From: Pseudomonas viridiflava
GTDB taxonomy: Bacteria > Pseudomonadota > Gammaproteobacteria > Pseudomonadales > Pseudomonadaceae
Direction of reading: 5' to 3'
Length of the DNA stretch: 64,000 nucleotides
Assembly (NCBI RefSeq): GCF_900602065.1
Contig: NZ_UWFN01000181.1
Coordinates: 186,001-250,000, forward strand
Shown here: positions 1 through 8,621 of the stretch, one piece after another
Layout of the letters: each line of letters begins with the position of its first letter
How positions within the stretch are numbered: the stretch's first letter is position 1
Made by a program: the position numbers and the translations under genes
Notes under the pieces: model-generated
What the model was told of the DNA's origin: nothing
Databases searched by the model: none
Seen by the model: the letters and a program-made list of their open reading frames with translations, nothing else

Positions 1-11
1 AACGTATGTTT

Positions 12-25
12 CAAACACCTGTTTG
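12..25. promoter_or_regulatory. PsrA-type operator upstream of acyl-CoA dehydrogenase
   Basis: CAAAC and GTTTG half-sites separated by four bases (ACCT) form a near-perfect dyad about 100 bp before the start codon at 124. This matches the described PsrA consensus (C/GAAAC-N2-4-GTTTG/C), a fatty-acid-responsive TetR repressor controlling beta-oxidation genes in Pseudomonas. The downstream gene is an acyl-CoA dehydrogenase, which fits. Binding itself is inferred. Confidence 0.6.
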
Positions 26-74
26 ACCGCTAGGCATCCGAGATTGTCCGGTGGTTGGGGAACGTTCCCGCAGC

Positions 75-86
75 GACCGATCGGTC
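75..86. promoter_or_regulatory. 12-bp perfect palindrome in leader
   Basis: GACCGATCGGTC is a perfect 12-base palindrome lying between the PsrA-like box and the acyl-CoA dehydrogenase start codon. It could be a second operator, but no regulator can be assigned from sequence alone. Confidence 0.25.
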
Positions 87-123
87 ATACATTTCCAGGT
101 TTCATCAGCAGAGGTTTATCGCT

Positions 124-1929
124 ATGCCTGATTACAAGGCCCCCTTGCGTGATATTCGCTTCGTTCGTGACGAACTGCTCGGCTACGAAGCGCATTATCA
201 AAGTCTGCCGGCTTGCCAGGACGCTACTCCAGATATGGTCGACGCCATTCTTGAAGAAGGCGCCAAGTTTTGTGAGCAGGTGCTGGCACCGCTGAATCGT
301 GTGGGTGATCTGGAAGGTTGTACCTGGAGCGAGTCGGGCGTGAAAACGCCGAGCGGCTTCAAAGAGGCTTACAAACAATTCGTCGAAGGCGGCTGGCCAA
401 GCCTGGCGCACGACGTTGAGCACGGTGGTCAGGGCTTGCCTGAGTCCCTGGGGCTGGCGGTTAGTGAGATGGTCGGCGAAGCCAACTGGTCCTGGGGCAT
501 GTACCCAGGCCTGTCCCATGGCGCGATGAACACCATTTCCGAACACGGCACCGAAGAACAGCAGCATCTGTACCTGACCAAGCTGGTGTCGGGCGAATGG
601 ACCGGCACCATGTGCCTGACCGAATCCCACTGCGGTACCGACCTGGGCATGCTGCGCACCAAGGCTGAACCTCAGGCTGATGGCTCTTATCGTGTCACCG
701 GCACCAAAATCTTTATTTCGGCTGGCGAGCACGACATGGCCGACAACATCGTCCACATCGTATTGGCGCGCCTGCCGGATGCTCCAGCGGGTACTAAAGG
801 CATCTCGCTGTTCATCGTGCCGAAATTCCTGCCGAATGCTGATGGCAGTGTTGGCGAGCGCAACGCTGTGACCTGTGGTTCTCTTGAACACAAGATGGGC
901 ATTCACGGCAACGCGACGTGCGTGATGAACTTCGACGCGGCCACCGGCTTCCTGATCGGTCCTGCGAACAAGGGCCTGAATTGCATGTTCACCTTCATGA
1001 ACACTGCGCGTCTGGGGACTGCACTGCAAGGTCTGGCCCACGCCGAAATCGGTTTCCAGGGCGGCCTGAAATACGCGCGTGATCGTCTGCAAATGCGCTC
1101 GCTGACTGGCCCGAAAGCGCCGGACAAGGCTGCCGACCCGATCATCGTTCACCCCGATGTGCGTCGCATGCTGCTGACCATGAAAGCGTTCTCTGAAGGC
1201 ACCCGTGCCATGGTGTACTTCACCGCCAAACAGGTGGATATCGCCAAGTACAGTCAGGATGCCGAGCACAAGAAGCAGGCTGACGCGCTGTTGGCATTCA
1301 TGACGCCGATTGCCAAGGCGTTCATGACTGAAGTGGGCTTTGAGTCCGCTAACCACGGTGTGCAAATCTACGGTGGACACGGTTTCATTGCCGAGTGGGG
1401 CATGGAGCAGAACGTTCGCGACAGCCGTATTTCGATGCTGTACGAAGGCACCACCGGTATTCAGGCGCTGGACCTGTTGGGCCGTAAAGTGCTGATGACT
1501 CAAGGCGAAGCGCTCAAGGGCTTCACCAAGATCGTCCACAAGTTCTGCCAGAACAACGAGGGTGCCGAAGCCGTTCAGGAGTTCATCACTCCGCTCGCGG
1601 CTTTGAATAAGGAGTGGGGCGAACTGACCATGAAAGTGGGCATGGCCGCCATGAAAGATCGTGAAGAAGTCGGTGCTGCCTCGGTGGATTACCTGATGTA
1701 TTCCGGTTACGCCTGCCTGGCTTACTTCTGGGCTGACATGGCCCGTGTGGCGGCCGAGAAACTTGCGGCCGGCACCAGCGAAGAGGCGTTCTACACCGCC
1801 AAACTGCAGACTGCGCGTTTCTATTTCCAGCGCATCCTGCCACGCACCCGTTCACACGTAGCCGCCATGCTGTCCGGTGCCAATAACCTGATGGACATGA
1901 AAGAAGAGGATTTCGGCCTGGCTTACTAA
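124..1929 (+). CDS. Acyl-CoA dehydrogenase, long (C-terminally extended) type
   Basis: A 601-aa flavoenzyme for the first oxidation of fatty-acid beta-oxidation (acyl-CoA to 2-enoyl-CoA, electrons to ETF). The start at 124 ([10 protein letters not shown]) was chosen because the second paralogue in this window begins with the same motif; an in-frame ATG at 55 would only add unconserved leader. Family features include [12 protein letters not shown] in the flavin-binding middle domain and [13 protein letters not shown] near residue 440, whose Glu (about 441) is the expected catalytic base. About 150 residues follow, as in the ~600-aa class (P. aeruginosa PA0506/PA0508 type) rather than the ~380-aa short enzymes. 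A PsrA-like operator upstream suggests induction by fatty acids. Chain-length preference cannot be read. Confidence 0.93.
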   Translation: MPDYKAPLRDIRFVRDELLGYEAHYQSLPACQDATPDMVDAILEEGAKFCEQVLAPLNRVGDLEGCTWSESGVKTPSGFKEAYKQFVEGGWPSLAHDVEHGGQGLPESLGLAVSEMVGEANWSWGMYPGLSHGAMNTISEHGTEEQQHLYLTKLVSGEWTGTMCLTESHCGTDLGMLRTKAEPQADGSYRVTGTKIFISAGEHDMADNIVHIVLARLPDAPAGTKGISLFIVPKFLPNADGSVGERNAVTCGSLEHKMGIHGNATCVMNFDAATGFLIGPANKGLNCMFTFMNTARLGTALQGLAHAEIGFQGGLKYARDRLQMRSLTGPKAPDKAADPIIVHPDVRRMLLTMKAFSEGTRAMVYFTAKQVDIAKYSQDAEHKKQADALLAFMTPIAKAFMTEVGFESANHGVQIYGGHGFIAEWGMEQNVRDSRISMLYEGTTGIQALDLLGRKVLMTQGEALKGFTKIVHKFCQNNEGAEAVQEFITPLAALNKEWGELTMKVGMAAMKDREEVGAASVDYLMYSGYACLAYFWADMARVAAEKLAAGTSEEAFYTAKLQTARFYFQRILPRTRSHVAAMLSGANNLMDMKEEDFGLAY

Positions 1930-1947
1930 GCTTCGTCGGTTTCACTC

Positions 1948-1983
1948 AAAGCCGCTTCTCCTTCGGGGGAAGCGGCTTTTTTG
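1948..1983 (+). terminator. Rho-independent terminator of acyl-CoA dehydrogenase gene
   Basis: AAAGCCGCTTC and GAAGCGGCTTTTTT form a long GC-rich stem with a short loop followed by a T-run, 18 bases after the stop codon. Confidence 0.85.
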
Positions 1984-2010
1984 TTGGTTGGGAGAGTGGG
2001 GGATATATCT

Positions 2011-2106
2011 CCTGTGGCAGCGAATTCATTCGCGAAGACGCCGGTACATCCAGTGCATCATCGTCGTTTATGCCGCCGCTTTCCCCGATGAATCCGGTCC
2101 CACAGG
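2011..2106. repeat. REPIN-like inverted repeat, degenerate (R1)
   Basis: The left arm CCTGTGGCAGCGAATTCATT and an imperfect inverted right arm ending in GGTCCCACAGG enclose a short spacer. It belongs to the GTGGGAGCGAATTCATTCGCGAA type found at four other places here, but has mismatches in both arms. The rest of the 364-bp gap (1930-2293) holds only the terminator and the short leader of the next gene. Confidence 0.6.
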
Positions 2107-2293
2107 ATCAGTGCACATTCAGGTTATCTGAGCCGTCACGCGATCTTCATCTCCTGCCAATAAACATTTCCGGATTGCTGCCGTTAAAGAAAGTAGCCTG
2201 CTATTTAGTTCTTCTGAATGCATATCCGAGCGGATGAAGGCACAATGCCAGCTACTGAGTTCTTTACCCTGCGATGGGTAGGAGACATCCCTT

Positions 2294-3586
2294 TTGTTGC
2301 GTTCTTCTGCTGCACGTTTGAGTCATTTTTTGCCGTCGCTATTTTTATTGCTTGCGGGGCTGGCGGCCGCCTATGTCAAAGACTTGAACGTCTTCTTCAC
2401 GTCCCTGTTCAACGTTCTGCCTACGCTGGTTCTTCTGCTGGGCGGCGCGTATTGCTGTGTCTATCGGCGTCAGCGCGAGCTGTTCCTGATGATCACCGTG
2501 TATATCGCTTACTTTCTGCTCGATACCCAGACCGATTATTTCCGCGACAACGGTGTTGTCCGTGAAGACGCAGCGGTCGTGTTCCATCTGGTGTGCCTGT
2601 TACTGCCGCTACTTTATGGCGTTTACGCCGCCTGGGAGGAGCGAACTCATCTGGTACAGGACCTGATAGCGCGGCTTGCGGTGTTGGTCGCCGTTGGCGC
2701 GGTTGCGCTGGGGCTTGAGCAGAGCTACCCCGCGGCGTTGCTGGCTTCACTGGCGGAAATCCGCTGGCCAGCGCTGCATGGCTCGTGGATGAGCCTGATT
2801 CAGCTGTCTTATTTGTCCTTCCTGATTGCCTTCGGTCTGTTGATTGCGCAATACGTACGCAAGCCCCGGCCGCTGCATGCCGCGCAGTTGATCGGGTTGC
2901 TGGGATTGTTCTGGGCGTTGCCGAAAACCTTCATTTTGCCGTTCACGCTGAACATCATGTGCAGCCAGGTGATGTTGATGATTGCAGCGGGTGTCGCCCA
3001 TGAGGCTTATCAAATGGCATTCCGCGACGAGCTGACCGGCTTGCCTGGGCGTCGGGCTCTCAATGAACGCATGCAGCGCCTGGGGCGTAACTATGTTCTG
3101 GCGATGAGCGATGTCGATCACTTCAAGAAATTCAACGATACCCATGGCCATGACGTGGGTGATCAGGTGCTACGTCTGGTGGCCAGCAAGCTGTCGAGGA
3201 TTACCAACGGCGGCGGCAAGGCTTATCGGTATGGTGGGGAGGAGTTCGCCATCGTCTTCGCCGCCAAGTCCATCGAGGAATGTATTCCGCATCTGGAAGC
3301 CATTCGCGAATTGATCGCCAACTATGAAATCCAGCTGCGCAATCCGGATAATCGCCCTAAAGACGATCAGCAAGGTCGTCAGCGGCGAGGTGCGGGGCCT
3401 GCGACCAGTGTGTCGGTAACTGTCAGTATTGGTGTAGCCGAGCGTCTGCCGGAGCACCGTACCCCCGAAGAAGTCCTGAAGGCGGCCGACCAGGCGCTCT
3501 ATGCCGCCAAAGGCGCAGGCCGCAACTGCGTCATGTCCCATGGGCAGAGCACCAAGCGCGGTGCTGTGCGGACTGCAGCTGCTTAA
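2294..3586 (+). CDS. Membrane-anchored GGDEF diguanylate cyclase
   Basis: A 430-aa protein that should synthesise cyclic di-GMP from two GTP. The N-terminal ~240 residues are strongly hydrophobic with about six to seven predicted membrane segments; the C-terminal ~170 residues are a GGDEF domain. The domain starts with FRDELTGLPGRRALNERM, has the metal-binding DVDHFKKFND, and an intact active-site GGEEF at about residues 314-318. The inhibitory RxxD motif expected nine residues before GG is absent (NGGG instead), so product feedback inhibition may be lacking. I place the start at a TTG (2294) with a GGAG-type RBS about 9 bases upstream; the next codon is also TTG. It stands alone between two acyl-CoA dehydrogenase genes. 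The signal sensed is unknown. Confidence 0.88.
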   Translation: MLRSSAARLSHFLPSLFLLLAGLAAAYVKDLNVFFTSLFNVLPTLVLLLGGAYCCVYRRQRELFLMITVYIAYFLLDTQTDYFRDNGVVREDAAVVFHLVCLLLPLLYGVYAAWEERTHLVQDLIARLAVLVAVGAVALGLEQSYPAALLASLAEIRWPALHGSWMSLIQLSYLSFLIAFGLLIAQYVRKPRPLHAAQLIGLLGLFWALPKTFILPFTLNIMCSQVMLMIAAGVAHEAYQMAFRDELTGLPGRRALNERMQRLGRNYVLAMSDVDHFKKFNDTHGHDVGDQVLRLVASKLSRITNGGGKAYRYGGEEFAIVFAAKSIEECIPHLEAIRELIANYEIQLRNPDNRPKDDQQGRQRRGAGPATSVSVTVSIGVAERLPEHRTPEEVLKAADQALYAAKGAGRNCVMSHGQSTKRGAVRTAAA

Positions 3587-3640
3587 TTTTTTCCGCACGC
3601 GCTCATCAAACAAAATGCAAATTGATTGAAATGCATTTTC

Positions 3641-3713
3641 TGTAGGAGCTGCCGAAGGCTGCGAAGCATTTCTCCTGATACACCGCTATCGCAGCCTTCG
3701 GCAGCTCCTACAG
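3641..3713. repeat. REPIN-like inverted repeat (R2)
   Basis: TGTAGGAGCTGCCGAAGGCT faces its inverted copy ending AGCCTTCGGCAGCTCCTACAG, with about 30 bases between arms. It sits in the 386-bp gap before the second acyl-CoA dehydrogenase gene. Apart from it the gap shows an imperfect GGTC/GACC dyad at 3847-3861 and no convincing ORF. Confidence 0.85.
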
Positions 3714-3972
3714 ATCCCATGCTTGCTGCGAGACAGCGCGGTGTCAGGGACAGCAGGGCGGCTCCTTCAGAAAATGGCATGAGCACAGACAGTCGTGGGT
3801 CTCTGACGGTTGCTGTATATTGGTGTGACTTAAGCATGTAATTTGGTCATATATCGACCCTATGTGTCTCTAACGGCGTTGGAGTACACTCGTCCCATCG
3901 ACACTGACTTCGCGCATTCATCGCGCGATTCCTTCATTCAGACGTACTGCTCCTGTCCCAGTGAGGTTTGCC

Positions 3973-5751
3973 ATGGCTGACTACAAAGCGCCCCTGCGCG
4001 ATATGCGTTTCGTACTTAATGAAGTCTTCGAGGTCTCGAAGCTTTGGGCGCAGTTGCCAGCGCTGGCCGAAACCGTTGATGCCGAGACAGTCGAAGCGAT
4101 CCTGGAGGAAGCGGGCAAAGTCACCAGCAAGAGCATCGCGCCGCTGAGCCGCAATGGTGATGAACAAGGCTGCAGCTGGAACGATACTGCCGTCACCACC
4201 CCCACTGGATTTCCACAGGCCTATCAAACCTATGCCGAAGGCGGCTGGGTAGGCGTTGGCGGTAATCCTGATTTCGGCGGCATGGGCATGCCTAAAGCCG
4301 TTTCGGCTCAAGTAGAGGAAATGCTCAACTCGGCAAGCCTGGCCTTTGGTCTGTATCCGATGCTGACGTCGGGAGCATGTGTTTCGATCAATACCCACGC
4401 CACCGAAGAACTCAAGGCGGCTTACCTGCCCAATATGTACTCCGGCGCCTGGTCTGGCTCGATGTGCCTGACTGAAGCGCATGCCGGTACTGATCTGGGC
4501 ATTATTCGTACGAAGGCCGAGCCTCAGGCCGATGGTTCGTACAAAGTTAGCGGTACGAAGATTTTCATCACCGGTGGCGAGCACGACCTGACCGAAAACA
4601 TCATCCACCTGGTCCTGGCCAAACTGCCGGATGCTCCTGCTGGGCCTAAAGGCATCTCGCTGTTCCTGGTGCCCAAGTTCATGGTCAATGCCGATGGCAG
4701 CCTGGGTGCGCGCAATACCGTGAGCTGCGGCTCTATCGAACACAAGATGGGTATTCAGGCCTCAGCCACCTGCGTGATGAACTTCGACGAAGCGACGGGT
4801 TATCTGATCGGTGAGCCGAACAAAGGCCTGGCGGCGATGTTCACCATGATGAACTACGAGCGCCTTGGTGTCGGTATCCAGGGCCTGGCCTCGGGCGAGC
4901 GCTCCTATCAGAACGCTATCGAATATGCCCGTGATCGTCTGCAAAGCCGTTCACCGACGGGTGCTAAACAGCCCGAAAAAATGGCTGACCCGATTATCGT
5001 GCACCCCGATGTCCGGCGCATGTTGCTGACCATGAAGGCACTCAACGAAGGCGGCCGTGCGTTCTCCACTTACGTGGCCATGCAGCTGGATATCGCCAAA
5101 TTCAGCGAAGACGATGTCGCGCGGCAGCGGGCTGATGAGCTGGTGGCGTTGTTGACGCCGGTGGCCAAGGCATTTCTGACCGACATGGGGCTGGAAACGA
5201 CCATTCACGGTCAACAGGTGTTTGGTGGCCATGGTTATATTCGTGAGTGGGGCCAGGAGCAATTGGTGCGTGATGTGCGCATCACCCAGATTTACGAAGG
5301 CACTAACGGCATTCAGGCTCTGGATCTGGTCGGTCGCAAGATCGTGGGCAGTGGTGGGGCGTATTACACGCTGTTTGCTGATGAGGTCCGTGGATTCATC
5401 GCTGGCTCTGATGCGTCGTTGAGTGAGTTCACCAAGCCATTGGGTGCGGCGCTCGACACGCTGGACGAGTTGACTCACTGGATTCTCGATCGCGCCCGCA
5501 ATAATCCTCAGGAGATCGGTGCAGCTTCAGTCGAGTACCTGCATGTGTTTGGCTACACCACTTACGCTTACCTGTGGGCGATGATGGCCAAAGCCGCGCT
5601 GGGTAAGGAGGCGCAGGAAGATTTCTACGCCAGCAAGCTGGGTACTGCGCGTTTCTACTTTGCTCGCTTGTTGCCGCGTATCCACTCGTTGAGCGCGTCG
5701 GTCAAGGCGGGAAGTGAGTCGCTGTTCCTGCTGGATGCGGCGCAATTTTGA
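3973..5751 (+). CDS. Acyl-CoA dehydrogenase, long type (second paralogue)
   Basis: A 592-aa paralogue of the enzyme at 124-1929, alike along its whole length: same [13 protein letters not shown] start, CLTEAHAGTDLG flavin-domain motif, IYEGTNGIQALDL with catalytic Glu near residue 442, and the long C-terminal domain. It should oxidise acyl-CoA in beta-oxidation. Two such genes in near-tandem is the arrangement of P. aeruginosa PA0506-PA0508, and different chain-length ranges are a reasonable inference. The start at 3973 is fixed by alignment to the paralogue; an upstream in-frame GTG at 3961 is unlikely. No PsrA-type dyad was seen upstream, so regulation may differ from the first copy. The stop codon is 12 bases before the GacA box of the downstream sRNA gene. 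Confidence 0.93.
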   Translation: MADYKAPLRDMRFVLNEVFEVSKLWAQLPALAETVDAETVEAILEEAGKVTSKSIAPLSRNGDEQGCSWNDTAVTTPTGFPQAYQTYAEGGWVGVGGNPDFGGMGMPKAVSAQVEEMLNSASLAFGLYPMLTSGACVSINTHATEELKAAYLPNMYSGAWSGSMCLTEAHAGTDLGIIRTKAEPQADGSYKVSGTKIFITGGEHDLTENIIHLVLAKLPDAPAGPKGISLFLVPKFMVNADGSLGARNTVSCGSIEHKMGIQASATCVMNFDEATGYLIGEPNKGLAAMFTMMNYERLGVGIQGLASGERSYQNAIEYARDRLQSRSPTGAKQPEKMADPIIVHPDVRRMLLTMKALNEGGRAFSTYVAMQLDIAKFSEDDVARQRADELVALLTPVAKAFLTDMGLETTIHGQQVFGGHGYIREWGQEQLVRDVRITQIYEGTNGIQALDLVGRKIVGSGGAYYTLFADEVRGFIAGSDASLSEFTKPLGAALDTLDELTHWILDRARNNPQEIGAASVEYLHVFGYTTYAYLWAMMAKAALGKEAQEDFYASKLGTARFYFARLLPRIHSLSASVKAGSESLFLLDAAQF

Positions 5752-5763
5752 CGACAAAAGCTT

Positions 5764-5781
5764 TGTAAGCATTTGCTTACA
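5764..5781 (+). promoter_or_regulatory. GacA upstream activating sequence
   Basis: TGTAAG-CATTTG-CTTACA is a perfect match to the TGTAAG-N6-CTTACA element bound by phosphorylated GacA upstream of rsmX/Y/Z genes. Its centre is about 66 bases before the inferred sRNA 5' end, the spacing described for these promoters. It makes the following sRNA a GacS/GacA target. Confidence 0.9.
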
Positions 5782-5838
5782 GTACGTGGTGCTGTTTCGC
5801 CTCTATCGCTGTAATGGATCCAAAGTTAATCTTTGTTC

Positions 5839-5961
5839 TATGGACGTAGCGCAGGAAGCGCAACAAATAACACGGACACGTAAGGATGCCTGCCAGGATG
5901 GTGGGGAGAAATGGATGTCAGGGAAACAGTCTGCAAAACCCCGCCTAGGCGGGGTTTTCTT
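5839..5961 (+). ncRNA. rsmY: Gac-controlled Rsm small RNA, probably RsmY
   Basis: A ~122-nt GGA-rich transcript expected to sequester RsmA/RsmE (CsrA-family) translational repressors. I count eight GGA triplets, near 5842, 5854, 5874, 5884, 5896, 5905, 5913 and 5922; the second is displayed in the loop of a GCGC-AGGAA-GCGC hairpin. The 5' part (GGACGTAGCGCAGGAAGCGC) resembles the 5' end of P. aeruginosa RsmY as I remember it. A perfect GacA box lies upstream, a TTAATC -10-like element at 5826-5831 has no good -35 (typical for an activator-dependent promoter), and a strong terminator closes it. The 5' end is inferred to within a few bases. RsmX or RsmZ are the alternatives; RsmY is favoured by the 5' hairpin. 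Confidence 0.85.
5935..5961 (+). terminator. Rho-independent terminator of the Rsm sRNA
   Basis: AAAACCCCGCC-TA-GGCGGGGTTTT is a near-perfect palindrome with a tiny loop, followed by TCTTATT. It forms the 3' end of the sRNA. Confidence 0.9.
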
Positions 5962-6128
5962 ATTGGGGGGAATTTAACTGCAGGCAAGCTGCGGGCTTGA
6001 TCGATAGCGTTGGGCACCCAGTTACGTTAGGTAATGGCTTGTTGCCAGATCAAAATGGAACCTCTTTCATCGCCCATGGGTCCATTCGCTGTGTGGCTTA
6101 CGAGAGCCATTTAATCTGGAGTTAACCC

Positions 6129-6290
6129 ATGGACATTATTCGCATCATTTTCGCAATTCTGCTGCCGCCCGTGGGCGTCTTCATGCAAGTTGGTTTCGCC
6201 GGCGCGTTCTGGTTGAACATCCTGCTGACGATCCTCGGCTACTTCCCAGGCATCATCCACGCTGTGTACATCATCGCCAGCCGCAAGTGA
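6129..6290 (+). CDS. YqaE/Pmp3 family small membrane protein
   Basis: A 53-aa protein, MDIIRIIFAILLPPVGVFMQ then a second hydrophobic helix ending GIIHAVYIIASRK. Two membrane helices with the LLPPVGV motif and the GYFPGIIHA turn are the hallmarks of the Pmp3/UPF0057 family, small inner-membrane proteins linked to salt or membrane stress in other organisms. The ATG at 6129 has GGAG about nine bases upstream. It is monocistronic, between the Rsm sRNA and a REPIN-like repeat. Function in Pseudomonas is not established; the family call is secure because length and motifs match throughout. Confidence 0.88.
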   Translation: MDIIRIIFAILLPPVGVFMQVGFAGAFWLNILLTILGYFPGIIHAVYIIASRK

Positions 6291-6302
6291 TTCGCTGAAC
6301 AT

Positions 6303-6391
6303 GTTGGAGCGAAGCTTGCCCGCGAATCTATCGCCTCGGTGTGCCTGAAACGCCGCGTTATCGTTCTTCGCGGGCAAGCCTCGCTCCAACA
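6303..6391. repeat. REPIN-like inverted repeat (R3)
   Basis: GTTGGAGCGAAGCTTGCCCG and an inverted arm TTCGCGGGCAAGCCTCGCTC plus CAAC flank a ~35-base spacer. It lies between the convergent Pmp3-like gene and the chemoreceptor gene, so it may also act as a bidirectional hairpin at the transcript ends. Confidence 0.85.
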
Positions 6392-6401
6392 GATAAACGC
6401 G

Positions 6402-8345
6402 CTAGCCCACCCGAAACTTCGCCACCAGTCCCTGCAAATGCGTGCCCAGGCGCGCCAGTTCGAGGCTGGACGCAGCCGTTTGATCGCTTGCCGCAGCCGT
6501 CTGCTCTGAAACATCCCTGACGCTGATAATATTGCGGTTGATCTGCTCGGCCACGGCGCTTTGTTCTTCGCTGGCGGTGGCGATCTGTAGGTTCATGTCC
6601 TGAATGGTCGATACAGTGCGGGTAATCTGCTCCAGCGCACTGCCTGCGCGGCGGCTCAGTTGCACGCTGTTGTCGGTCAGGCTGCGGCTGTTATCCAGTG
6701 TCGTGGCCACTTGTTGAGTGCCGCTCTGCAGCGCTGCGATCAACTCTTCGATTTCCTCGGTGGACTGTTGGGTGCGTTGCGCCAGACCGCGGACTTCATC
6801 GGCAACCACTGCAAAGCCTCGTCCCGCTTCCCCGGCACGCGCTGCCTCAATGGCGGCGTTAAGCGCTAGCAGATTGGTTTGCTGCGAGACTGATTTAATG
6901 ACATCCAGCACACCGCCAATTTTGTCGCTTTCCAGCTTCAGCAGATTCATGGCCTGAGTGGATTTCTTGACCTCCTCTGCCAACTGCTCAATTTGCCCGA
7001 TGGCCTGACCGACGACCTGATCACCTTCCCGGGCCTGCTGGTCGGCTTGAGCGGCTGCCTGGGAGGCATCTTGAGCACTGCGCGCTACTTCATGCACAGT
7101 TGCAGTCATTTCGTTCATGGCCGCAGCGACTTGATCGGTCTCATCCTTCTGGCTGTTGACCCCGATGCTGGTCTGTTCGGTCACGGCAGACAGTTGCTGC
7201 GCCGCATCGGTAATCTGCGCGACGCCCTGGCTGATCCCGCTGATTAACTGCCGCAAGCTGAGCGTCATGGCCTGCATGCTGTCTTGCAGTTGTCCCATTT
7301 CGTCCTTGCGCTGAACCTGCAAGTCCTTGCTCAAGTCGCCCTTGGCGATGCGTTCTGCGGCTGCCAGGGTTTCGCGCAGCGGGGCGATGATCTGTTGCGT
7401 CATGACCCACGCGGCGAGCAAACCAAGCAGCATGGCCAGTGTGGCCACGCTGCTCAGTGTGGTACGTGAAGCGCCAGCCTCTGTGTCGCGTTGCTGACTT
7501 TGCAGGGCAAGCAGTTCGGCGACACTGCTCAGCATCTTGTCACCCAGGTCTTCGAGCGTCTCCTGAGCGGCTTCCACTTTGACCTGAATGTCCTTGAACT
7601 GCGTGAGCTGGGCACGATAGCGCTCCAGGGCCTCTTTGGCTGATTGCAGGCCTTTCAGGCTGGTGTCGGCCTGATCCTGGCCAATCTGCTGCACCTCTTT
7701 CAATGATTCGTCGATAGCCGCGATAGCCGCTGTTTCGTAGGCCTCGTGCGCAGTGAAGGTGTAGGCCTGCACCTGAAAGCGAGCATTCTGAATCTGCTGC
7801 TTGAGTTGCGAGATGTTAGTGAACTCTTCCAGCCGTTCGCCATTGTCCTGTTCCTGGCTAACCGCTTTGAGTACTTCACTCTCGACCAGCGCAACGGCCT
7901 GCACCGCTTGTTCCGATTGTTGCTCAAGCTGGGTTCGGGACAGGTCTCGCCGTTGGTTCTCTTCACTGAGCGTCGTGAAGGTGTGTTCCATGTCGGCGAC
8001 GATTTTGCTTTGCCCGGCCAGTAGGTTAACGCTGGTGCTGTCGTCGGTCTCTTTACGCAAGGTGGTCAGATGGCTCTCTAGCCCATTGAGCTGATTGACC
8101 ACTTTGTTCGCGTTTTCAGAGCTGTTTTTCTGGCGATAGATGATGCGGTCAGTCCGCAAATCCTTGGTCATGTTGCTCAGCAGCCCGATGGACGTCAGGG
8201 ACTCCGAGCGCTCAATCATGGTGTCCAGGCCATGCCAGCCCGTCAGGGTAATCGCCATCGTGAGCATCAGTACCAGGCCGAAACCCAGTGATAACTTGAG
8301 TTTTACGCTGGCATTGCCAAGTGTGTGATTGATCCATCGAAACAT
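6402..8345 (-). CDS. Methyl-accepting chemotaxis protein, HBM-type sensor
   Basis: A 647-aa transmembrane chemoreceptor. The order is: N-terminal membrane helix (about residues 18-38), a ~250-residue all-helical periplasmic domain containing [11 protein letters not shown], a second membrane helix ([16 protein letters not shown] region), HAMP (about 330-380), and a cytoplasmic signalling hairpin with the invariant tip [28 protein letters not shown]. The length of the periplasmic domain and the ARFQV-YT motif fit the helical bimodular (HBM) class of P. putida McpS and P. aeruginosa McpK, which bind organic acids. It should report to CheA/CheW. It is one of two adjacent HBM paralogues upstream of rsmE, where P. 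aeruginosa carries a single receptor (PA5072, McpK). The ligand is not readable from sequence. Confidence 0.92.
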   Translation of the reverse strand: MFRWINHTLGNASVKLKLSLGFGLVLMLTMAITLTGWHGLDTMIERSESLTSIGLLSNMTKDLRTDRIIYRQKNSSENANKVVNQLNGLESHLTTLRKETDDSTSVNLLAGQSKIVADMEHTFTTLSEENQRRDLSRTQLEQQSEQAVQAVALVESEVLKAVSQEQDNGERLEEFTNISQLKQQIQNARFQVQAYTFTAHEAYETAAIAAIDESLKEVQQIGQDQADTSLKGLQSAKEALERYRAQLTQFKDIQVKVEAAQETLEDLGDKMLSSVAELLALQSQQRDTEAGASRTTLSSVATLAMLLGLLAAWVMTQQIIAPLRETLAAAERIAKGDLSKDLQVQRKDEMGQLQDSMQAMTLSLRQLISGISQGVAQITDAAQQLSAVTEQTSIGVNSQKDETDQVAAAMNEMTATVHEVARSAQDASQAAAQADQQAREGDQVVGQAIGQIEQLAEEVKKSTQAMNLLKLESDKIGGVLDVIKSVSQQTNLLALNAAIEAARAGEAGRGFAVVADEVRGLAQRTQQSTEEIEELIAALQSGTQQVATTLDNSRSLTDNSVQLSRRAGSALEQITRTVSTIQDMNLQIATASEEQSAVAEQINRNIISVRDVSEQTAAASDQTAASSLELARLGTHLQGLVAKFRVG

Positions 8346-8516
8346 CGGAAAGCTCCTGCAAATGTGCGAAACAGGTAGGGCCTGGCGAGCCAGGGCCTAC
8401 GTTGTCAGCGCATCGGCTGGAGGAAGAAGAGCGCGACCTGAACAGGTCGTAGGGGGATTCTGAGTGAAGTGTGTGAATGGAGTTACGCGCCATTTCCGGA
8501 CACGGCGCGGTCTGTT

Positions 8517-8606
8517 TGTGGGAGCGGTGCTTGCCCGCGATAAGATCAACTCGATTCTGCAGGTCAATCACCTAAAACTTATCGCGGGCAAGCACCGCTC
8601 CCACAT
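8517..8606. repeat. REPIN-like inverted repeat (R4)
   Basis: TGTGGGAGCGGTGCTTGCCC and the inverted arm CGGGCAAGCACCGCTCCCAC lie in the gap between the two chemoreceptor genes, upstream of the first and just past the stop of the second. The rest of that 276-bp gap shows no gene. Confidence 0.85.
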
Positions 8607-8621
8607 AAAAGCCTATAGGCA

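Noticed and set aside
3847..3861. GGTC-ATATATC-GACC dyad before the second acyl-CoA dehydrogenase gene as an operator
   Set aside because: Arms of only four bases and no match to a known fatty-acid regulator; could be chance.
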